Assembly: GCF_027942865.1 (NCBI RefSeq)
Contig: NC_134527.1
Coordinates: forward strand, 8,162,976 to 8,226,975
Source: Odontesthes bonariensis
Taxonomy: Eukaryota; Chordata; Actinopteri; Atheriniformes; Atherinopsidae
Length of the DNA stretch: 64,000 nt
Direction: 5' to 3'
Shown here: piece after piece, positions 50,131 through 61,141 of the stretch
How positions within the stretch are numbered: the first letter of the stretch is position 1
Layout: each line of letters starts with the position of its first letter
The notes under the pieces: generated by a model
What the model was told of the DNA's origin: nothing
Databases searched by the model: none
What the model saw: the letters and a program-made list of their open reading frames with translations, nothing else
Program-made: the position numbers and the translations under genes

Positions 50131-50605
50131 GTTTAGAATCAAAAGGCTGTTGGTGAGTTTCTCTTTACCTAAAACAAAAACATTCTATTACCTTTTCCTT
50201 CATATAGCACCATTAGTTGTCTGGTTTGCAAGGAGAACTTTTTTTTTAAGACATACACCATTCCCTTGCATTCCTACAATTATGTAGGTTTGTTTACTAC
50301 AAACACCTCTGTAAATGCTACCAGATGTTGTATCACACTGTGGGTGTGGCATGTTGAAAGGTATCCATTTAGTTTGTGCTACTGATCCACACGTGTTTTT
50401 AAAAAAGCATTTCCAATCAAGATGTCTATTTGCTTTAGCAATCCAGCTGTGGAATAATGCACATACACTACACTTTCTGAGCCATCCTTGTACAATAGTT
50501 AGACACTTTAAAGACAGCCCAGTAGAAATCTTGGTAAAACGTGTTGGTACCTCTGGTTCTTGTCTTATTGCGATAATTCAGTGAATTCAAAATTGTATTA
50601 TTGAG

Positions 50606-50851
50606 ATTGAGATTTTACAGGAGAAAGCCAAGGCAGCAGTCCGTGACGTGAAACTCAAAACGGGTTGGGGGATGCAGCAAAACAGTAATCTGAAGCACAT
50701 ACGTAAATCGATAATAGAATACCTGTTTTGGAATGGTGAAGTCAGTCCAGACTTTAGCGCCGCTGAGATGCTTTGGTATGATGTGAAAAGGGCTGCTCAT
50801 TCAAAACATCTCAGAAATACAGATGAACTCAACAACGTTTGTTCATTGTAA
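50606..50851 (+). pseudogene. Tc1-like transposase relic, C-terminal part
   Basis: The plus-strand frame reads MQQNSNLKHIRKS and SPDFSAAEMLWYDVKRAAHS, clearly derived from the Tc1 transposase core (pattern 'QQDNDPKHTSKS ... SPDLNPIEMLWYDLKRAVH'). The first Asp and the PKH/NP residues are altered, so it is inactive. It lies about 500 bases from the Tc1-like terminus at 49962 but may belong to a different insertion. Confidence 0.7.
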
Positions 50852-52739
50852 AGGTCACATAAACAGCTACACACATCAAATGGAGGCTTTTGCTGCTTTG
50901 GGAGGGTCTTTGAGATACTAAATCCAAAAGTTCACTTACTTCATCCAACGATCAGTTGTGTCCACTGAGGCCATGAAAGGTACAACTATTTGTGTCTTAA
51001 TTGTTTAGTTAAACTGTGTTTGTCCATAATTGTGACTTAGGTGACCATCAATACACACTTTAAGAGTAAAGAGCGTTTTGAGAAAAAAAGGTGTTCACAA
51101 ACTCTTTCAAGCAACTATGAAACTCTTTATACCAGGTTCTCACAGCAGTTTTTTCATATTTTAACGCCATGAGGTAACAAACTCAAAAAGCTTAATTTAG
51201 CCTAAAATCACATATGGGATCAAGCTTCAGTATGGCAAGTTCACCATCAAAGTCAAACACAGTGTGTGATCATCATATAGAAGTGGCTTTTACAGCTTAT
51301 ACAGCAAGCATACATCTTCCAGCAGCAAAACAAGCGACCCCCTTAGGTGGGATTCTCTTATGGTCAACAAGTAGATGTTTGCTTTCCATTGTGGGACACC
51401 AAGGTTTAAATTTGGGCTTTTTGACTGGGGTGAAATAGAGGAGCTTCTGTAACAACACGAGTACAAATGTAGCATGGCGGTTGTGCGAGTATTTTGACAA
51501 ATCCCTCAAAGCAAACAGATTTCCCCCATCAGTGGATTCTTTGTGGTTCTGTTTTCTATTCCTCTCCCAACCTCGGCTGAACTTCAGCTTCCATGAACTG
51601 GACTTTCTATTTTTGATCTTAGATCATAAAATAGTAATTTAGACTTTTTTTTTGTTCCTTTTTGGCAGAATCGTAATGTTATGATTCACTTTGTGGGCCA
51701 AACCATAAAGAGAAACTCAATACTAAATACTGTGGTCATCCTGAAGTTTGTGGTATGTTCAGATACTGGAGAGATTTTCAAACTGTATTAATAGCAACAG
51801 AGTCGGATGAAATAATCACTTTACCCACCATGACTTATGATGGGTAAAGCTACAAGGCATGAAAGACGACATGCTGATACATGCCCCATTTATTTTCATT
51901 AACACATTGAATTTCTTGGTTGATTTCATGTAACACACTTGCAACAAACTCGATCTTTTTGCCAAAACTAATCCAAAGCCAATTCATCTTTCACAGACAA
52001 AGAAAAACAACATTTATTGATTTTGGAATTCTCCCAATTTCTGTGGAGGTTGGGTTTTCATGCTCTGCCTAACAGGCAAAGATAGCTGGAAAGAAAACCC
52101 AGCAGTAACAACTTTTAGGAATATCGACATCCACAACTTTAAGTCATCCTCAAGTAAAAGATTTTTAGCCTCAATACCATTTCCATAAGATGTTTTTGAG
52201 ATGTAAAGGGACATATCCTGAGTCAATGCTATGGCTGTGAATAGGCAGAGCATCACCTACTGTCAGCCCGTATGACCTTATCGACTTGAGAGTAGAAGAC
52301 TGGAGAAACCAATCCTGATTTTTCACTGGGTGGGACTTTACAGCTGATCTGCATGACCTGTAAGAAACCATTGAAACTGTGAGCTAGCACATGCTATAAG
52401 CAGTAGTTACTAAAGCTACATGGAGAAGACAGTAGCAGCAGGTGTGCCATGGTGTTGGTGTGAGGATCACATACCTGACATGTTCTCTTTATGGCTGTGA
52501 TAGCATAAAATCAGATTCTGTAGGCGTTCATATATCTTCCCTAAAGATGTTGAACTACAACAGATGTGGATACAGTTCAATCATAATTAGAAAGTCTGAC
52601 ACTGCTCCAGTTATTTATCTGGGCATGTCCTTAAACAGATAACTTGATTTTTTAAATTTATTTCTCTCTGTCCTGCTCTCGTTGACAATTAGTGCCCTTC
52701 AGCAGGACTGTGGTCGGCTGCCTGGACTGCTTGTGGCGC
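50852..52739. other. Intergenic, no feature recognised
   Basis: No supported gene. Overlapping frames at 51214-51509 and 52014-52371 lack any domain. Confidence 0.35.
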
Positions 52740-53380
52740 CACGGGCGTAATTTTATATGGGGACAGTTGTGACTTGTCCCCACCAATATTCAAGGGATAT
52801 AAAAAAGTCCCCACCAATTTTTGCCATATTATTTTAATGTAGCGAAAATCTACAGTGATTAGCTTTAATATTTCATTATACTACACAGTGGTAGCATTAA
52901 TAAAAAAAACAATTTTAAATTAGCTGTTTTGTTTATGATATGAGATATTCCGTGGTTTATTCGGAGATATGACGACAAGTGCCGCTATTGGCTGCAAGAA
53001 CGTGCTGGCCAGGTAGCCTCACGCAGAAGCAGTGGTCCATGAAGTGGTGGTGCTGAAGTGGACGCATCTGTCTCGTTATGGCATTAAAACGGCAGTCCTA
53101 CATGTTTCTATTTGAAGTTGACCATTATTATGAGCCTCAACGTCGCCTCCAAAGAAGAAAAAGACGACGTCTGACATAAGGAGTTATTTCGCTACCTCGG
53201 CAGTAAGTACAGTGGCCCCAGAAGTTGGATATGTATCTATCATCACGCAACGCAATTGTTGCATCGTTCAGTGTTTAGCTAGAACTAAGGTTATAATTAT
53301 CTCCTACTCCCCTTCCATGTCTTTTTCGAGTGCAAGTTTTAACTGTCTGTAGTAGCCAACAATAAAGCCCTGGGCTGGCA
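52740..53380 (+). mobile_element. 5-prime fragment of an autonomous hAT-like transposon
   Basis: Begins CACGGGCGTAATTTTATATG, one base from a hAT-type CAGGGGCGTA end. Downstream a frame at 53134-53202 encodes SPPKKKKTTSDIRSYFATSA and runs into a consensus donor GTAAGT at 53203. The basic stretch plus 'IRSYFATSA' resembles the N-terminus of hAT/ZMYM-like transposases. The frame lacks an ATG (a TGA precedes it) and the remaining exons are missing, so it is a dead 5-prime remnant. The right boundary is uncertain. Confidence 0.5.
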
Positions 53381-53420
53381 GATACAATAAACATGGGAAT
53401 TAGGAATGGGAATGGGAATA

Positions 53421-53451
53421 ACACCTGACAAAAGTCATTTTTGTCAGGTGT
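53421..53451. repeat. Perfect 13-bp inverted repeat across the LTR insertion edge
   Basis: ACACCTGACAAAA (53421-53433) and its exact reverse complement (53439-53451) flank five bases (GTCAT). The right arm includes the outer end of the solo LTR; the left arm is in the flank. Confidence 0.9.
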
Positions 53452-53925
53452 GGGTTTGGCAGGACATGGATGCAGACTCCAATGGGGAGAAGTAAAAACT
53501 TGGTTTATTCACAACAAAAACACACGGTTAACAAAAAAGGCGCGGCTGGGCCGGATGATAAAACTAAACTGTGAGAAATAAAACGTGAATATACTGTGAC
53601 GAAAACAAATGACATGACATGGAGAGAAAGAAAGAAGAAGAAGAAAAAAAAAAGCACTTAGCTGTGGCGTGGAATGAAAGGTGAAGACGGAGAACAAATT
53701 CACAAAATGAAAGGGGAGCATGGAAACTAAATAGTGAACTGAGTGATTGCCAAATGAGTGCAGCTGGGGAACGCTGGACAGGTGAAGTGAGTGAACTAAT
53801 GACCTGGCATAGGAAATGAGAAAAAAGCAATGGCAATGGACTTAAACTAAGACGTGACTAAGCATGATAAAAATAAAAATAAAACACAAAACCAAAAACA
53901 TGGGGAAAACCCCATGAACGTGACA
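53442..53925 (-). mobile_element. Solo LTR of an LTR retroelement (484 bp)
   Basis: On the minus strand it begins TGTCACGTTCATGGGG and ends CACCTGACA, with the TG...CA ends of an LTR. The 5-bp ATTTT lies directly on both sides (53437-53441 and 53926-53930), an exact target duplication. An AATAAA poly(A) signal lies at 53504-53509 on the minus strand, about 65 bases from the LTR 3-prime end, as expected for an R region. No gag or pol is present, so it is a recombined solo LTR. The purine-rich part at 53625-53655 lies inside it. Superfamily (Gypsy or ERV-like) is not resolved. Confidence 0.8.
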
Positions 53926-53930
53926 ATTTT

Positions 53931-55100
53931 AAGGCCATTGGGAGTTCGTCAAGAAACAAATGCAGCGAATGCAAATTCAAAGAAATGCAACCTTTTGAAA
54001 AACACAAATGAGTTCTTTGGGGATTCATAACTTCTGGAGTGAGACTTTAACCCTTAATCTAGCATCACGCACATTGTCAGTAGGTGAAATAAAAGTCTTG
54101 TTGATGGGGCTCTGCGATTACCTCTGCTTCGGATGTATCAGCTTTGACTCCCCATTGCTCCTTCGTACCTGACAAACCTGACCAAAATGGCCAGGTGTGC
54201 AAAGGCACCACAGTTCAACCTTGAACAGGCTGCATGAAAAAAACCTTCAGAGACACAAAGAGAAAAATACTAAGCAGTGACAGTGGAAATTACTCATCAC
54301 TTTGGTCAAACACCTTACAAACACAAGTGCAAAACAAATTGGAGCTGCAACAGTCCTGCTTTGAGTGGGTTGCCATATAGGGGCTATTTAATCAACCAAC
54401 TGACCATTTTTGCCCAATACTGTGTAGTCAGATCACATATATACTCTATAATGCATGGCGGTTGTTAAATGGGTCATGTCTGAGGATATGAAGTTATGTT
54501 ACATTGTTCACAACAATGTGCCTTTGACGCTCCATTTCGTTCCACAGCCCATGGTTGGTTTAGTCCAAACACCTCACTAAGTGCTCACAGATGGTGTAAA
54601 GCTGGCAGACATAACTGTGCCTACCCAACGCTTTCTCACAACTTGAGAGCTTCACATGAGAAGCTTTTGCCTTCACGGAGAGCAGAGCCAGCAGACAGGA
54701 GGAAATATTTCTAATGTATTATGTCGAGGGTCAGTTGGTTAGGAACACAATATGACTTTAAGTCCCTCGGTGTCTCTCTGTTCCACTCCACCCCTCTTTC
54801 CCTTCCTGTCTCTCTCTTAACAAGTTGCTGAAAAAAAATGTGTTTCCAATTAGGTGCTGAGGGGAAAGAACAAGTCTTTAGGAATGTCTTTTGGTAGCGT
54901 GACATTTACATGTTATATTTATTTTTTTATTATTCTCCAAATAGATAAATAAGAGAAAGCCAGCTGGAAGAACCAAATGCACTTGTTGCTATTAAATTTT
55001 CACCTGTCTTCGGTTTAAAGAGCGAAATTCACTCAACTTCTTTATTTATTTATTTTTTGTTCAGTTAAATATAGTTTTGCAACATGCAAGTAAACCAACG
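53931..55100. other. Intergenic, no feature recognised
   Basis: No supported gene or repeat boundary in this stretch. Confidence 0.35.
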
Positions 55101-55104
55101 TTGT

Positions 55105-55245
55105 AGTTGCTGTGAATATTTAAACCAAAAGTTGGGTCGAAAAAATTAACCCAACCTGTTGGGTTAAAATAACTCAAAAAATGGGTTCGTCCATATTCAA
55201 CACCGCAATTGGGTTAAAAATGAACACAATTCTTTTTAGTGTGTG
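55105..55245. repeat. Fish interspersed repeat built on TTGGGTTAA words
   Basis: Contains the hairpin ATTAACCCAACCTGTTGGGT and further GGGTT/AACCC words, ending CTTTTTAGTGTG. This matches a repeat type common in teleosts, probably a non-autonomous DNA transposon remnant. Confidence 0.5.
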
Positions 55246-55347
55246 GTTTCTATTACCAACACAAGCTTTTTTTTTTTTTATTAAAATGCGGCAAGTTTTT
55301 TTTTTATTTTCTTCTTTGCACTGCGCGTCTGCGTGCTTATGTGTGAG

Positions 55348-55355
55348 TGACGTCA
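55348..55355. promoter_or_regulatory. Full palindromic CRE
   Basis: TGACGTCA, the consensus CREB/ATF site, at the start of a locally GC- and CpG-rich block and just before the putative first exon. Confidence 0.6.
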
Positions 55356-55379
55356 TATGCAGACAAAGGTCCCGTCCCG

Positions 55380-55791
55380 TGTAGTGTGTGTGGCAGTCGG
55401 TCAGTGAGAGAAGGGGAGAGACGCGCCAGCGCAGAGAGGCACGGAGACGGAGCAGGGAGCATCAAGGCTTCTACATCTGGGAGAGAATTAAAAAAAAAAC
55501 AATCTGCAATTCAAACAGAGAGAGAGAGTAAAAAGGGAAACAGTAACATACTGGTGGGATATATCGCGTTTCTGTTTGGACATAAAATGAAAGGCTTACC
55601 TGGCTCTACATTGGATTTGGAGTCTTTAATGCTGCGACTTTGACACAAGAGTTGCGCATGCAGAGTCTGTCTGAGTTATCTGTTGGAGGAATTTAAGGCA
55701 CCCCGAATCGAACTCGAGTTGGACATTCAGGAACCAGTCACGGTGTAAGCTTAACCACCTACCCTCAACTCTCACTGGAACTCACATCACT
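55380..55791 (+). other. Candidate first (5-prime UTR) exon of a plus-strand gene
   Basis: GC-rich block with several CpGs, 25 or more bases after the CRE and ending at the donor ACT|GTAAGT (55792-55797). It contains a short upstream frame (ATG about 55587 to TGA 55643) and no long coding frame, as expected of a non-coding leader exon. The exon start is not defined. No downstream coding exon is recognised before the LINE, so the gene body would continue outside the window. From memory, in human 9p13 the ATP8B5 locus lies next to RUSC2 and UNC13B; if synteny holds, one of these could be the gene. This is inference only. Confidence 0.4.
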
Positions 55792-55938
55792 GTAAGTATT
55801 GAATTCTTTTTCTTTTCCGAATGAGATACAAATGATCCACAGCGTGCGAAGAAACACTCATTGGGACCGTTCCGTCTCCTTTAGACATGCATGCTTGTGT
55901 AATGTGGGCATCTGTATATGATCAAAGTATAGCTACCT

Positions 55939-55954
55939 GCCACGTAGACGTGGC
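55939..55954. promoter_or_regulatory. ACGTG palindrome in the putative first intron
   Basis: GCCACGT, two bases, ACGTGGC: perfect 7-bp arms carrying two inverted ACGTG cores, the kind bound by bHLH factors (HRE/USF-like). It lies 150 bases after the putative first exon. Confidence 0.4.
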
Positions 55955-57664
55955 GAGGCAGCATGCGGTTCAGATAAAGGCTTTGATGGCACTAGCGGAT
56001 GGCTGAAGCCTCTGTGCGCACCGTTATTTCAGCAGGAGACGCGCGGTTAGTGTGCGCCTTTCAGAGGGTGAGCACTGGGACGCGGCTGGAATGAGGGACT
56101 TGTTGCGCCACAGCCGGGCTCTTTATCAAACTCCGAGACTAGAACAACTCTTGTACAGTAAGGAGGGAGTGAGCGGAAAAACAACGGGTAGTGGGGAGTC
56201 AAAAGTTGACATCTATTTTAATTTTCCGCACTAATTAGCGCTCAGAGAATGCTTCTAGAGTTTTTTGTTTTAGATTGCTTCATTGTATGTTTCTCTCCAA
56301 AATGTAACCACCCCTCCAAAACGTTGTAAAAAACTTTATTCAGTACTCTGCTTTGGTTGTCCAACACTTGTTGACAGTCTGAGTAATTATTAAAACACAT
56401 TAACCAGTCCTCAAACACTTGGCACCCTTACAAACTATTCACTTTGATTATGTCTACTGCTGGTAGGAGTCAGTTCACCATAGCCCTGAAAAAATGTATG
56501 AATAAAAAGTTAAGATTATTCGCCGAGTACATCTAGTTGTTTCTTATTTTCTCCATAAAGTAAACTTTAAAAAGAGGAAATAAAGTGTTAATGCGTTTAG
56601 GGCAGGGTGTTTGATTCCCTTACAGTGGCAGGTTCTGGTTAGATATCCTCCTTTTTTTGGACGTGAAATCATTTTGCAGCCATGAATCATGCAAACTGAT
56701 GGAAGCCACAAGGTGCATTATGAAAAGGATTGCCATCAGTAAATTATATCATGCTGCTACAGAAGGATGCCACGATGAGCACTGCTGAGAAGTTTTCGGG
56801 TATTGTAGCTGAAAAAGATCTGATGACTCCTGTGTATGGAACAGTCAAAAGAAAGAGAAGGAGGACCATGAAGCTGGCAGAAGTTGTGTCCTTGCTGACG
56901 CCAGCTACTGATCTGGCCAGAGAAAAGCGGGCACTAGCAACTGATGAGCCGGTGGTGGGATTTGCAAAGCTGTCTATTTAGTCACCTTAGGTCAAGTGGC
57001 AACTTGATCTGCCAGTGATTCCAGTTTCACTCACAAAGTATCCTGACCTCACACGAGCATGAAAATCAGAAAGTCCTATGAGTATGTACGTAGCCTTAAA
57101 GGGAAGGCTGTACGCAATGATTCGCTGTTATTGTCATTAAAAACAATTAGAAGCCATGCAAGGACACAGATGAGGTTCTTCTTCTTTTTTTTTTAATTGT
57201 TTCTAATTGTTCTGCCAGCAAAAGAGCTTCTCTTTTTGCTGACACGAAGTTGCCATCTTCCTAATAAGCATTTATGGAATGCACAGATGTTTACCGACAA
57301 AACTGGAATATGAATGAAGTTGTGTAAGCTTCTACAAAGCCCCTGTCAGTCCAAGCACTCCGATGCCGATACCATGAATTGGCCTTCAGGCTAAAAGGTA
57401 CCTTCTGCAGCTTAAAAATCTTGCATCTAATCTTGCATTCTATCTAAAGTAGAAACAAGAAATTACTAAGTATCTAAGGACCTCTAATGACGCCCACGGG
57501 TTGCACAGAAGTAAAGTTTGGGAGCCATCCCTCTCTGCAGAGACCTGGGATTGCATTTGTCAGTGCTACATTCGGCTTAGTCATGCATTCCAACAAATAC
57601 CGCTGGCCATGTCTTCAGTTGGAAAGTTGGGTAAGAGTTCTCATCCTTGCATCCTTGAAAGTTT

Positions 57665-57678
57665 GGGGGGGGGGGGGG
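57665..57678. repeat. 14-G run
   Basis: Homopolymer of about 14 G; the exact length is unreliable. Confidence 0.9.
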
Positions 57679-60600
57679 CATCACCTGAAGGAACAGATCC
57701 TTCTGTGACCTTTACTGCCAGCTTTAAAACTAATTAGTCTATGTGTTTACACAAAGTAAACAAGCAAACAACAAATGGGCAGATTACCTTGAAAGACACC
57801 CTGGACTCTCAGTTTGATGACTGCATGGCTGTTCCCGCTCACACACATTTCCACACATGCCACCACAGATACATGATAACACAACAAAGTTTCTATTTTA
57901 TCAGTCGGTTCTAACTGATTGTAGCGGCCTGCTGTCGTTGTCCGTTTGATCTTACCTCATGAGTGTTAACTCATCTGGGGCTCAAATGGTGTGTGTGTAT
58001 GTGTGTGTGTGAGCATCTTTTATTTGAGTATACTCAAGAGCAGGCCAGAACACTGTTTACCTACCACCCACTGCCACACACCTCAGGGGGTCTTTGATGC
58101 TATAGGGGGAGTGTGAGGACCATTTGCACTGCTGCTGATAGAAGAGGTCAATGTCTTTCAAGCCGTTTTAATTATGGATTCCCCGAATCATTGCCTTTCT
58201 ATTTTAGAAGTGTATTGATAATTATATAAAGTAACTTATTGGAGCATTCCTTAGAAATGCTGTAGTGCTGAAAAACAAGTGATGCCAGGATCTGTCTTTA
58301 ACTGAACCAAAGGGCGGTGTTTTATAAATATTCCTTAATTTAGTAATTGTCTCTAATTTGTTTAAAAATGTGTTGCATTAGTGTGTTTTTAATTTTCCAA
58401 TCACACTTAATGTGTAAATGCACAATTAAGCAATAAATAATTTCTGATAAAGTCATCAGTCTCATCAGAGCCCGTTTGATGGGATTTCACTTGTAAGAAA
58501 TTAAGTTTTTTTTTTATGAATTCACCTTTCACCTCTATTTTACTAACAGCAAATAGCTGTTTTGCCTGCAATTTAGCTCCAGCTATCCCATCCTTGAGAA
58601 ATTCAGCCTTTTACTCCATTCACAGCTTCTGTGGAGGGTCATGAAATGAGGATATGAAGCAAGTGGGAAGCAGAGAATGTAAGACGTGACAAGAACAGAC
58701 TGAGGCAGAAAAACTGAAGAAAAGGAATAAGATAGCAAGGGCAGTCCTCATCAGGGCAATTCCATACAAAGCAAGATATGTTGTTTAAAGGTGCCAGAGT
58801 TTACGTTTCTCTCTTGAACTTGTATTTTACTTCATGGACTGGCTGACGCAGTTTTTCCAAATGATTTTTAATTTGCCTGTCCTCTAAACTCTCATGTATC
58901 TAAATGTTAAGCCATGTGACTTTTCAGTGGAAAATCATATTATGTCACTGTGGACGTTATGCGCTAGCACTTCAGATATGGGGTCAGGATGGTTTTCAGG
59001 AGCTCAGTGGTTTCCCCGGTAACCACAGAGGAGAGCAGGAAAGGCTATTTGTCAAAGTTCTCTCTGATAGATTTGACAGGATTACAAATACATACTCATC
59101 TGGGAGTTATTCCACAACTTGTGAGATGCTTAAAAACTAAACAAAAGTTGAAGGGTGAAGTTGATGCTTCTGACTTCTGACCTTCTTAGTCAAACCAAAC
59201 AAAACTCCCACTGCAAAGACGTAGTGTCTCCCCTGCAGACGACTGTTTTATGTTTCCCTACATGAGCCCTGACATCCGTCAAACGACAGGGTCCTTGAAA
59301 CATCTGTGTTGTGATTGTTGAAAGCATGATCTCTCCTCCCCCTTGTCTACAGACCAGCATTCCACCCATTCTTACTCCAAAGTTTCAGATTGTTTCCACA
59401 TTCAGGAAGGTAGCAGACTCACAATCTGTGAACTCTTGTTGTAAAACACTAATTTCCCAAAAGGGTATGTGAACAGGAAGTTGATTCTAGCTAGAGCTCA
59501 CCTTTTTCCAAAAAGCTATGTAAATCTGTACAAAGTAGATCAAAAAGTTGTACCTTGACAGATGTCAGTTCTTATTTGCATGCTTTGGACTTCTCAGCAT
59601 AACTGTTGACCTTCTTAAGTGTTAAAGCTGCTGCATCTATGTGGCTGTTGTTCTTTAGAAGAAAGAAAGATGAAAGACAAAAAGCCAGACCACAATATCT
59701 TCTTTAACTGCTTGTCAAGATGAAGTCACACTATAGAGGGGTGCAAGATAGTTTAAAAGTCTGTGCTATTTCCTCCTCATCATATACAAACTTTAGATAT
59801 GTTTCAATTTGTCAGAAGGGGCACTTCAGACATTTGTTGATCAAACAATATGCATGTTTAGGGGTTGCTGTGTTGCTGCATGACACAAATTTTTGAGATT
59901 TTTGCAGATGGGATAAGATATTCATGCTGGACTACTGCTTTCCATTCTCTGATCTTAAAGTCTTTAAACAAAAAGTTCTATCATTACTCACTTCCACAAA
60001 CATATTGGGAAAATGAGTCAGACTGTATAACTAGGCTATCTGACTCTAATTTCACCTTTATATGAACTGAGAGTCCCAGTATAATATTCCTCAATAGACT
60101 AATAACAGCGTATAGTAAGTTTGCAATTTGTTCAGTTGGGTTCTATTAATCTATTGCTAGAACTTGTGTGAAAATATTAAGTTTGAGGTCATTTTGATGG
60201 GAAACTAGGTACAAGTTTTTTTTAAAAATGATTTTTCCATCCAGACCAAGTCATTTTCAGGGAATCAGTTATTTGACTTATTGAAATGTTTATCTGATGT
60301 AAAATTCCTTCCTTCCTAGTTTCTGCCTCTTACAGCATTTCTGTATTTTGTTGTGTTTTATTTTCCTTTTATATAGCTGGATTCTAATTGACAATAAGTT
60401 TTGAAGAAGTTTTAAGTAATTTAAATTCACACATAGCCTTAAGTTGTGTTTATTCACAATGATGTATAATGAATAGTCCACATCCACCTCATCTGTGCTT
60501 ATTGTTTTGTAATGGATAAACTTCATAAACTCTGACCCACTCTTTTTTTAAGTTAGGGTTTAGTTTCCTTTTGAAGTCAATAGCCATCATTATTGATTTT

Positions 60601-61141
60601 TAAATTTATTTCAGACCTGTATTTTTATTTAGACTACCACTATCATTTGCAAGTCATGTACGCTTGAATTTGTCTTTTGGTAAGATTTAGGCAACACAAC
60701 TTATTGTTTACGGTTAAGAAAATTATCATAATTCACATGCTTTTTCACAATGTTCAAAGAGGAATTTCCTATTCTCCTAAGTAGTTATATATTTATCTAA
60801 TACCACATAATGATTTGGGGAAAAGCAGACACTTTAAAAAAGAATAATTGTAATTTTTGCATCATGTCCTCCCGCCAATTAATTACCACTCCAGAATAGT
60901 TTGAGCCATGGCAACACATCCTCAGTGGAGAGGATGTGCACGTATGAATAATTAACAGTGGAAAAATTCAGGACTAACTCACTGATCATTCTCCATTGTC
61001 CAAATTCGAAAACAGATTCACCATATCTTGACTGCATGTGCATTCCTAGAAATTGAGTAATGAAACTAATACCAAGTATACTGTTACATGACGGATGCAT
61101 GCATTGCATTCTGTGTGGCTCACATACTAGCCACAAGTCAT

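Larger units (their letters stand above)
55798..61141. other. Putative first intron or intergenic region
   Basis: No coding exon recognised. It continues CpG-rich to about 56200, then AT-rich. Includes a 14-G run (57665-57678) and a GT-rich tract near 57990-58011. Confidence 0.4.

Noticed and set aside
56730..56981. 83-codon frame with a Lys/Arg cluster
   Set aside because: No recognised domain, no splice support and no conservation evidence available; probably chance.
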